From assembly GCA_032209605.1 (NCBI GenBank), contig JASFXZ010000016.1, forward strand, positions 2,666,001 through 2,730,000: 64,000 bases of DNA, given 5' to 3'. This document shows, in pieces, positions 11,301-23,300 of the stretch (position 1 is the first letter of the stretch; each line of letters opens with the position of its first letter). Under the pieces are notes generated by a model. It saw nothing but the letters and a program-made list of their open reading frames with translations. It was not told the origin of the DNA and did no database searches. Both the position numbers and the translations under genes were made by a program. Origin of the DNA: Mactromeris polynyma. Taxonomy: Eukaryota > Mollusca > Bivalvia > Venerida > Mactridae.

Positions 11301-14300
11301 CTGGAAAACTCTTTACCTCTCTACCACTTGCATCGCATACTTTGTTCTCTCCCCTTAAAAATAAAACATAATATTGAAAGCTGAAGCTATACTTTATAAA
11401 ACTAGACCTGACATGTATATTTGCATTTTGTTAAATAATTACACGGAGTTCTGTTTAATAGCTAAATACCACATGAGCGCATATGTTGCTTTTAATGTAT
11501 CAACTATCTACAAATGACATTTTTTCGCGAATTAAAGAGCGCTACTTTAATTTTGATAAATGTGTATAATTAAACATGAGAACATTGTGTACATCTTGCT
11601 GCTAAAGCAATGTAATTAAATATTTTACTTGATGTGGTTATAAACAATTATAAATTAATATGCAGTTTTTGTTAAACAGAATAATTTAAATCGGAAATGA
11701 AACTCTGTCTACCGTGATTGCTCAGGTGCAACTTTTTCAGCATCACACAAACTGAAACTCACCAGATTCGTTCAGTGATAGCTAAGGAACTTTGTGATTG
11801 GTTGAATAAGTTCGCCAAATGAAATTTAAATGAGTATAGTTATATTTGTCCATAATGTTCACCCATTGCTCATAGGATAACATAAATTTAAAAGGGAACA
11901 TCAAAGTGTTATATAAAATAGTAATTGCCTTCATGCGCCAATAAATCATTCATTTAAATCTATGATAATATTATTATTATATACATATATAGATAGATTT
12001 AGAATTTAATCATGATATCCTTCATAGCTCATATAGTAACTTTAAAAGGGGCACCAAGTAGTTAGATAAAAGTGCAGATGCATACATGTGCCAATATACG
12101 TTTCATTTATATGCATGTTATTACGCGTATTGTTGTTTACAAAATACTTTTGTCAGTAATGCAAATATAATGCGTGATTTATGGATGATACAAAGTTGTA
12201 TATTGGTAACAAATGAACCATAATATTAAATCTGTCTTGTGATCTTGTGAAAACCATTGGATACCCTGAGGAAAAATCCTAACCGATATGTAAGATCTTG
12301 ATGTAATACCACTTAATGTTGGTTATAAACGAACAATAAATGATGAGAGATTTCTTTTAAAGTGCGGACAAACCAATAGTCGATAAATGCAAAAATACGC
12401 GATATATTTCAGGGAGAAGGAAAAACGCTTAAGTTTGGAATAAAACTAGTTTTATGTTCTAGAATGTTTATGACGAACTGACAGAACAAGTAATACTGTA
12501 GTCTTACGTATGTTTGTGATTCTAAACATCCGTAATCAAGCAGTTTATCTAAAAGAACCCTAGCTGAAATTATATCTTACATTATAACAAAGGAATACAT
12601 TTCACATGTGTTGCCGTGTGTACATACATTGCTGATGGTGGTTAGTTGCTGATGTTGATCGTGCTTAATTTGAACGTATGCGAATTATTTTTATTGCATT
12701 TACAATGAACTTTGTACATACACTGTTGTATATGTGAAGTTGGGCATCTTATTTATCGTTTAATGTAAACAGCAAAATGCATTATATCCTCAATATATCA
12801 GTAAATATCACAGTACAACCTCTCTAGAGCGACCCTCACTTAAGCAACAACCTCTCAACAACAGCCACATTGTGCGTCTACCATAGGGTGTTGCTCTGGA
12901 GAGGTTGTGTCAACAACAGCCAAATTGTGCGTCTCCAATAGGATGTTGCTCTGGAGAGGGTGTGTCAACAACAGTCACATTGTGCGTCTCCCATAGGGTG
13001 TTGCTCTGGAGAGGGTGTGTCAACAACAGCCACATTGTGCGTCTCCCATAGGGTGTTGCTCTGGAGAGGGTGTGTCAACAACAGTCACATTGTGCGTCTC
13101 CCATAGGGTGTTGGTCTGGAGAGGGTGTGTCAACAACAGCCACATTGTGCGTCTACCATAGGGTGTTGCTCTGGAGAGATTGTGTCAACAACAGCCACAT
13201 TGTGCGTCTACCATATGGTGTTGGTCTGGAGAGGGTGTGTCAACAACAGCCACATTGTGCGTCTACCATAGGGTGTTGCTCTGGAGAGGGTGTGTCAACA
13301 ACAGCCACATTGTGCGTCTCCCATAGGGTGTTGCTCTGGAGAGGGTGTGTCAACAACAGCCACGTTGTGCGTCTCCCATAGGGTGTTGCTCTGGAGAGGG
13401 TGTGTCTACAACAGCCAAATTGTGCGTCTACCATAGGGTGTTGCTCTGGAGAGGGTGTGTCAACAACAGCCAAATTGTGCGTCTACCATAGGGTGTTGCT
13501 CTGGAGAGGGTGTGTCAACAACAGCCACATTGTGCGTCTACCATAGGGTGTTGCTCTGGAGAGGGTGTGTCAACAACAGCCACATTGTGCGTCTACAATA
13601 GGGTGTTGCTCTGGAGAGGGTGTGTCAACAACAGCCACAATGTGCGTCTACCATAGGGTGTTGCTCTGGAGAGGGTGTGTCAACAACAGCCACATTGTGC
13701 GTCTCCCATAGGGTGTTGCTCTGGAGAGGGTGTGTCAACAACAGCCACATTGTGCGTCTACCATAGGGTGTTGCTCTGGAGAGGGTGTGTCAACAACAGC
13801 CACATTGTGCGTCTCCCATAGGGTGTTGCTCTGGAGAGGGTGTGTCAACAACAGCCACATTGTGCGTCTACCATAGGGTGTTGCTCTGGAGAGGGTGTGT
13901 CAACAACAGCCACATTGTGCGTCTACCATAGGGTGTTGCTCTGGAGAGGGTGTGTCAACAACAGCCACATTGTGCGTCTACCATAGGGTGTTGCTCTGGA
14001 GAGGGTGTGTCAACAACAGCCACATTGTGCGTCTATCATAGGGTGTTGCTCTGGAGAGGGTGTGTCAACAACAGCCACATTGTGCGTCTACCATAGGGTG
14101 TTGGTCTGGAGAGGGTGTGTCAACAACAGTCAAATTGTGCGTCTACCATAGGGTGTTGCTCTGGAGAGGGTGTGTCAACAACAGCCACATTGTGCGTCTA
14201 CCATAGGGTGTTGCTCTGGAGAGGTTGTGTTGTATATCAATATTATGGTTAGTAATTCTTTCCTGGCTTCGCTAGCTGTTGTGTTAATTATTTTTTAATT

Positions 14301-17300
14301 AAAAACCAGTGTCTGTGAGATTCAGCTTTTGATTAAAATGTTGAGAATAAAGACGCAAGTTTAAATGCAAGATAAATCTCGTTCTTGTGAGTGGAATAAA
14401 TACATATCATAAACTATCAGCTTGTTGATAGAATGATTGATATTTATATCCAACTTCAACTGTATATCATAACATCAATACAAAATTTATACGTCCGAAT
14501 ATTTCGAGATTTATGAGCAAATTTGTTGTTGATCTATCTTTTAATTAAACACCAGCAATTTATGACAATTCAAATAGAAATATCGGGGGATCTGTATTGA
14601 AATACCTAACTTATAGCATTTAATGGCTGTTTTTCATTTTTGGAAAAAACGTTAAACAATATATTTATCGACGATAATAAATAGATATTGCTTATAACTT
14701 GAAACATTCAAAACGCCTGTTTATCCTAAGGAATTTTGACAAGAGTGCGGATAACTTAAACCTGGTTGCATAATGTAAGGTTTACCGACAACTTCTTTTA
14801 TCAGTAATATTTTAAAATACCTCAAGTACTACACTTCATTATGTGTAAAATCCACGTCGTGATATATAAAATTTATGTGTTTTAATACACGAAAGCCTGC
14901 CATACTTTGGCGGCCATTGCACTCAGCCACGACATACATAGATAGTAAGTTCACGTTGGATTATTCGTCAAATTTTGTACGTTCAATCTTCTCTCTGATG
15001 GGAAAAAGCATTCCAGAGAAGTATGCAACTTGCAAAAATGTCAGCATCGGCTATAAAACCGAGATAACTTCAAGGGTATATTAATGTGTCATCGTTATCT
15101 ACATCATCATCATTTTCAAAACAGTGAATATGTACTCGACGAAAACTGATCAAGATAGTTCTGAATAGCATCACACGAAGTAATGTCAATGTTACATGAA
15201 GTTCCCGAGTAGTTTACATTGAGAACCCGTGGGTGATCGCACGGCAATCTGTGCGGGTCCACACACTTTTCGAAGATGTTAAACCCTCGGTCAGAGGAGA
15301 CCTACTGGTGGCCCCGGTTGCGTATGACTTAGGGGTTCCCTTGCCCTATATCCCACGGGAGGTCCGTACGCCGAGAGCTTCATATGGCCGAGGCATAAGT
15401 ATACTTTAGTTTAATAATATAATAGACATTAAGATGTTTCAGGGAACGCCACATACACAAGACAAGGCCTCCCCACAAAGACCCCCAGGAAAACACCAGT
15501 CCACAAAACATCAGGTAATTAGGAGGTGCAAGGGTAAACATGTATAGGGGTGTAAGGAATGGTCTTGCCGACCATATAGAACAACTAAGGAGAGTTTAGG
15601 GAAGCAACAGGGGGATTTTAACGGATGGAATACATCACGGAACGAGTCAAGAAAGTTAGTAATAATAGGTCGAAAGGAGGAGAAAAGAACATGAATATTA
15701 AAACAAATGAAAGAACTGCACAGGAAAAGGGGAACTTAACAAACATCCAATACATAAACAGAAACAATAACCACACAATGATTAACAGCCTTAGAACTGT
15801 CAGTAAAACTATGTAGTCAATGTTGTTGGCAGTCATGTATTGTTGAACATACCCGTACTTTACAGGGTCATCTCAAGCCCCTTTTCAGTCAAAAACATTT
15901 CGTTATCTAGGGATCTAAGTGGGAGGCATTGCTTTGTGAATGGGGCCTACACCGTGTTACTCTATCCCTCGTTATCTATGAGTAATAATATGCGTAAAAT
16001 ATGTTGTTTTTTCAAATGATCATTATATACATGTACTTATATTTATTACATATTTGAAGACGGAGAGGCAACATCCCTCAATATAACTCGTTCGCAATAC
16101 GAAACGTGTTGGAATAAAGACATGACACCTGACAAGGGTAAAGAAGCGGAAGAGAGAGAGAACAATTTTTACTATATTACCACTGCAATGAATACTAGTA
16201 CCTCTTTTGCACAGCTAAACCCCTAATAATTGACGACTTTTTTCTGCCATCTTAGTTGCTTTGCTCTCCATATCATTTATTTGATAAAACAACGATATCT
16301 TCATTACGTATTGTTCATTATATATATGACTAAATAAAGTAAAACACAGTTAAAAACATCGTTCCATTATCCAACAATGTTCTCGAATAGTCAATATTGC
16401 AAAAACCAGTCGATTGACGCTCCAAAGGTGGTTTGACATAATAAAAAGAATAAAAGAAAAACAAATTAACGAAATGCTTGACAGCTCTTGCAAACTAATT
16501 TCCTGTATGCACTGAGTGATGTAATTATGCAAACTACAGATGAAAGAAGACAGAGCAACATTTCTCCTGCGTTCCAAAGAATTAATTGCAATATCAGTTT
16601 CGAGCGCTTGTGGCTTTCCATTCATGTTTGAAGTAACGCTTGGAAAGTCATTGCAAGTTTGTTACAGATTCTAAACCTTTATAACAAGACATAAGATCAT
16701 CGAATACTTCACGATCTTGGTGTGATGTTTCCATGTAATTGTTTGTTTGGTGTTTATATAACATTTACATTGATATATTTGGTCTGTGGAATACTCGGGA
16801 TTCTATCATGATAAGAAAGCTGAGTCACTTGATGAGCGAGGAGTGAAATATTCGTTACTCATATCATGTTGCTCTAAACTAGTTATGTGTGCCATAATAC
16901 AGTTGTTGCTTATTGTTCATATATTTGCCGCGTTAACCGCAGCTTGAAAGATTTATGTTCATGGCTGAAGGCGCAATAGATGGTTAAATAGACGTCTATT
17001 CCTACACTACAACATAGTCTCAGTAAACTATATTTATTACTGTTTGTTTTTCGGCAGCATGACACTTTCCAGTATATTATTTACTTTTGGTACATTAGCA
17101 AACGAAATTAAAACATTTGAGCTCTTCATTTCGTTCAAGGAGTACACACCAAAGAATCTATCCACTTACAAACGGTAATAAATGACAAAGCCTCAATTTT
17201 AACATCGACAACCCAATTTACTAACACTTTCTTTGCAGTGAAAATTGCATTAGTTGTATTGTTTTTAAGTATGCACTTCAAAAAATAATCTATCATTTGG

Positions 17301-20300
17301 CGTTTATGCTCAACATCAAGTTTAACCTTGGCAAATTTAACAAGACCAAGGACGGACAGGTTATTGAGGCCGCGAAAGCGGAAAGAAGTTCACAATAATG
17401 TCAAACTGCCCCAACATGTCTGTAATGAAGCATTGTAGATACATACGCACAGATATAGAAGACAGGCCAAAGCAAATATAAATCAAACGAGAACATCATA
17501 AACAATGATTATCCAGGAGCTATCGACGACTCAGACAATCAGTTGGTAACTGGACCTGTCCCAATAATTACTCTGGCCATGTTATGATATTATGAACTAC
17601 TTTATTCCCTTTTGTTAAAATCATTTGTATTACTTTTATATTTAACATTCAAAAGACTATAGATCATATTTAGCAACCTTATCTTATTTCTCAGCTCAAA
17701 ACAAATAACAATGTCTTGATATGCTTGTGTTATTGTTTTTTCTAAAATTTGCATCTAGACACGTTGGTTTAGTTGTAGAGCGTTGGCCTGGATGAAGGGG
17801 TATCGATGGTGTGATTGGTTGTGGATGATCAAGTAGCTCCCTTTCTGACGCTTGGTATTATTAAGGCAGTGCTTATATTGGTTGGCCAAGCGTCAGATGA
17901 CCGTGTCTAGGTGTGGGGTAGTATGGCACGAGTATACGGGGAGTATCACACTGGGCCAACACATTCTATTCTATACAAATAGACATCGTGTCTCGTCATA
18001 ACTGAAGCATTGTTGCTGGGTAATAAAAAAACACATAGCTTTTAAAATGCATATGAATGAGGTTCCAAACAGGTCAAATAATGCTTGTGTCTTATAGTTT
18101 CACCTTAAACTGTATTTCGATAACAATGTAATTACGAATGCTCGCTACTTTATCGACTGGGTATTAGTTTTTTAGACTACAGATAACAAGTTCATTCTTT
18201 ACACACAGATTACATATTGAGTAGACACACAAAGATATATTCACTCTTACAGATAGAGTCAGCAAGCATGAGTATACGGTGTGTTGGTGCACACTGCATG
18301 TACATATGGGTATGGTTATACGTACAGTTCTACAGTCGATATATTCTGCTTGCAACACAATCATTGATACAAATGCTATGTTCACAGTTTTTACTAGATA
18401 CACAATAAACAATGTACATGTGCATAATATGAAACATGTAAATCGTCGCCCGCCCGCCCGCCTGACTGCCATCGCTCTTATGAAAGATGCTCATTTGAAC
18501 TATACTCAGACCATATTTCAAAACTTTGAAACATGCAGTTTATGTATTAAAGTTGTTTAAATTACATTCTTAAATCGCCATAGAAAAGAAAGCGTCCAAT
18601 ATTGCTAAATCGAAGACATCAAGTGTATGTTTACAAAACAATATTGGAATATTCATTTTCTCATTCACTATTTTCAAAATAGCTAGTTTAAACCTACTTA
18701 TTTGCACCGATTATAAAACATATTTTTACAGCCGATATTAATTACTCTTTATGACTTCTTCCTGGGTAACTAACCAGCACTCGTGCCTAATTCATGGAAG
18801 TTTGTCGTTCAACCTCGCCCAGCGGGATGCAATCTCACGACCTTCGGATCAGGAGTCAGACACTTTATCCATTGATTACTACGTCTCACTTCAAAACCGT
18901 TAGATTAAAACATATCAATTTTACATCGATTGTGAAACAATTTCTTACAACTTATTCTGATCACTCTCCATGACTGCTTCCTGGCTACCAACCAGTACTC
19001 ACGCGAAATTTAGGGATTGTGACGTTCTTGATCAAACCCCGACTATCGCGAGGCTCGAACTCACCACCTTCGGATAAGTAGTCAGCCGCTCTATCCATCA
19101 ACTACTGCGCATCCGTATTCAAAACTGTTAAGCAAATATTCTCGAAATATTTCTATCATTTCTAACTTACAAGAAGGTAACATTTATATCTTATGGATAT
19201 ATCTGTGTAGAAGAAAACAGAACAATCCGTCGCCAAAACGTATACATCCGTAGAGACAGTAAATACAATGATTCGTTCTGTTAATTACATTAACACATAC
19301 ACACGTGCATTTTACATGTCACATGCAATTGTTGCGCTTGGTTTGCGGGTATGAAGCATTGATGTAATATATTTACATACATACCTTATTGTCTTACCGC
19401 TGTAGAAAACGGGAGAGAAATATGAAAAATTGCTCGCAAGCTTTGCGTAATTAGTTCAAAACGGTGATAAGGGGAAACAGCAAATAACAATTCCGAAACT
19501 GTTCGTGTTTAGTAAAGAAATCATCCAAAAAGGGATTCGTAAAACGTGTTTATTAATGCGTTGCCAGTGATTAAAATACTAAATAAACATTATTAGGGGG
19601 AAAGATAAACGTTTTACACATTTTTATAAGTTTGCCACTCGGACTGTAAGTATGGTTACCAAATATAAGGTAGTAAAAAATTCATAAAATTCAAACAAAT
19701 TGTAACAATTGGAATAATGTAATAAATGTGAACACCATTGCGATCGTCTACAACGAAAGTCTGATGATACATATATACGATATACAGTAACGAGTAAAAT
19801 GAAAATTCCCTTTTTCCAAAATGAATATTGTTTTAGTTGAATAATAGGCAAGAATAGAGGCGTTAATGTTGAAAATGTCATGGGAAAAGTATATGTTGAA
19901 AAGACACAGAGGCAGTCCTGTTACTTCTGATTCACCCCTCGTTAATTCGAAAGTTTTAAATAGTTTAAAAAGGTTTACTCGTTTGGGTTTATGAAGATAC
20001 AGGCATAGGGAAATTAGCTAGCGGATTTGTTTTTGTATTTCATTTTTACAGATAATATAATGTTCACATTTTGTTACATTTTCCCGAAGTAAGTCCAATA
20101 TAACACGTTGATACTTACACTTGTTTAAATGGAAGTTCTATGTTCATACCACGGTCCACCCAGAATGGCCATAATGTGTAATCTGCAATAGATCAAAAAT
20201 ACAGTACATTTTAAGACAAACTGGTATTAAACTACACACAGTGCCATGTGCTTCGGCTACATCATCATGTGTTTCGGCTACAGCGTCATGTGTTTCGGCT

Positions 20301-23300
20301 ACAGCGCCATGTGTTTCGGCTACAGCGTCATGTGTTTCGGCTACAGCGTCATGTGTTTCGGCTACAGCGTCATGTGTTTCGGCTACAGCGTCATGCGTTT
20401 CGGCTACAGCGCCATGTGTTTCGGCTACAGCGTCATGTGTTTCGGCTACAGCGTTATGCGTTTCGGCTACAGTGTCATGTGTTTCGGCTACAGCGTTATG
20501 TGTTACGGCTGAGAAAACAACAGGGCATGAGTTCACAAAGAATCGGTTTTCAAGATAAAATATAGTTTCGTTCAAACTTTGAAAACTGTAATGCAATGCT
20601 TCATCTTCGAACTTCATCTGATATTTATCATTTTGAAAATTTAAGAAGACTTTGAATTCAGATCTTTATATGGATATTTATATGGTTACTAATTTGTTAA
20701 GACCGATTCTAAAAAATTGATCCTGATTAGTAACAAAAGGGTATACTTTTAAATGTTTTCTCATTTCTATTCAGCAGAGTTTAAGTTCTTTGTGTTCATT
20801 TTTTAGACGTACTGAATAAATATATAGTATTATGGAGATAAAAATATTTTTCATGAACAATTTGATCCACATAAGTCGATATTTTGTGAACACGGGGCTT
20901 GGGCACCTGCAACATTCCATTTAAAATGCCGATAAGAAGTTCTCTCCCATTATCCCTTCTAATGTATATGTATATATAGTATACTATAGAAGGGATAAAA
21001 AGAGAGAATTCTAGAAGGGATAAAGGGAGAGAACTCGTGACAATCTCCTGTAGACTGGGCGGAATTTAGAAGTGCATGAACGTATCCATACCAACCAAAC
21101 AGATATACGAAGAAGGAAAAGTGGCAGATTACATAGTTTGTATATGTTATGTGATTAAGTGCTATGTTTTCAAACAATATTATGACAAGGTCGGTAGGAT
21201 GTGCTTGTGCTGTTGCTGTTGTTTTTTCAGACAAAGCCACCAACTGATAAGAAACTTTATATAAATTTGCTTAAATTAACATCAATAAATAACTGCAAAA
21301 CATTTAACTTCTGTTTTACGTACTCAATTTTAAAGAGTTGTTATGGCATAAAATAACAATATATGCCAACAAATGATTCGATAATTAGAACTAAATTACC
21401 AACAGTTTATAAAGAGAATCTATGCCAGAAATAAGACATCAAAATATGAGAAAGGGTTATTGTAAACACCAACTGTTCTAGATATTTGACGGTTGTTATG
21501 GCTTAATTACTGAGAACAAGACAACAAGACTAAACGGTTCCATATTAATGACATTTGCCATCAAGGCGTATTTTGTTTTTCTAATGAAAAACGTGGAGAA
21601 AAAAATGGTTATGTGTATTATGATGAATTCTTTCAAGGCAACGTGTTATTGAATAGCATTCTCACTTCAAGTCTCAGCAACGTAATCGTTCATCATGCAA
21701 ATTCTTCTCCTTACATGTACACTGCCATACATACATTTGCTTCACCACTTGGCCACAACACAGACACTGAAACTGATCTGGTTCTATTTCCCGATTAAGT
21801 TAAAACAACACAAAGCTAATGTACATTAATTTTTATAAATGACGATCAAATTTCTAATCGACAAAAAGACGAGAAACATATAAAAATAATCTCAAAATCT
21901 TAAATATGGAGGCAAAGGTATTTTACCTAGAAACCTTCAAGGTTATATTGAGATGACAATACTTTTTTGAGTATATGTTAATAGAAACCGGGATTGTTTG
22001 AATAGACTTAAGGATTATCAAACATCAATTATTTTCGGCGCAGCCGTGCTAACATGGTTTTGCTATTTGAATATCAGTGTAGTGTAAACCAATCAAATCT
22101 TATGTTAACCACCTAGGCAATTTCTCTTCAACCGAACATTTGTAACCTTGATGCGGATTAGTTAAACTTTCGATAAAGGGTACGTTACCTAACCGAAATC
22201 CACTGAATTTCGGGGATCTGGTGTGACCAGCAGTCGTAACATCTCGGCATGCTTATGTTGCACAACTTCAATTTGCGCAAACCATCTTTCATCAAGATAT
22301 TTCTTGTTTTTAAAGTATAGTCCGTTCATTTGTTAATAAAGGTTGTAAATAATTTATGAGGTGACCATGAAACGCCACATACATCGGACATTGCCTTCCC
22401 GCACAGACCTCCGGGAAAACAACAATCCATACAACTTAAGGCACTGGTGGAGGCTCAATGGTACGTTAGGGAACAGAGGTACGTAAGGGAACAATGGTAC
22501 GTAAGGGAACAGAGGTACGTAAGGGAACAGAGGTACGTAAGGGAACAGAGGTACGTAAGGGAACAGAGGTACGTAAGGGAACAGAGGTACGTAAGGGAAC
22601 AGAGGTACGTAAGGGAATAATGGTACGTTAGGGAACAGAGGTACGTAAGGGAACAGAGGTACGTAAGGGAACAGAGGTACGTAAGGGAACAATGGTACGT
22701 AAGGGAACAGAGGTACGTAAGGGAACAGAGGTACGTAAGGGAACAGAGGTACGTAAGGGAACAGAGGTACGTAAGGGAACAGAGGTACGTAAGGGAACAA
22801 TGGTACGTTAGGGAACAGAGGTACGTAAGGGAACAATGGTACGTAAGGGAACAATGGTACGTAAGGGAACAGAGGTACGTAAGGGAACAGAGGTACGTAA
22901 GGGAACAGAGGTACGTAAGGGAACAATGGTACGTAAGGGAACAGAGGTACGTAAGGGAACAGAGGTACGTAAGGGAACAGAGGTACGTAAGGGAACAGAG
23001 GTACGTAAGGGAACAATGGTACGTTAGGGAACAGAGGTACGTAAGGGAACAATGGTACGTAAGGGAACAATGGTACGTAAGGGAACAGAGGTACGTAAGG
23101 GAACAGAGGTACGTAAGGGAACAGAGGTACGTAAGGGAACAGAGGTACGTAAGGGAACAGAGGTACGTAAGGGAACAGAGGTACGTAAGGGAACAGAGGT
23201 ACGTAAGGGAACAGAGGTACGTAAGGGAACAATGGTACGTAAGGGAACAGAGGTACGTAAGGGAACAGAGGTACGTAAGGGAACAGAGGTACGTAAGGGA

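Larger units (their letters stand above)
11354..20118 (-). other. Intron 2 of the MDP-1-like gene (8,765 bp)
   Basis: GTAAGT donor at 20118 and AAG acceptor at 11354. Contents are the 55-bp minisatellite, an R1 dispersed repeat, a doubtful SINE at 17755 and two SINE-like copies near 18.8-19.1 kb. The stretches 11,360-12,800, 14,240-15,200, 15,850-17,750 and 19,140-20,100 show nothing I can name. Confidence 0.88.

Noticed and set aside
13070..13473. Open frames inside the 55-bp array
   Set aside because: The period is not a multiple of three and the frames end quickly. They are tandem-repeat by-products.
12856..14230. CRISPR-like regular spacing
   Set aside because: Units are directly adjacent and the entire 55 bases is repeated. 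There are no variable spacers, and the genome is animal-like.
20144..20617. 157-codon minus-strand frame with AETHDAV repeats overlapping exon 2
   Set aside because: It reads exon 2 in the wrong phase. The body is the 21-bp minisatellite, open in several frames on the other strand too.
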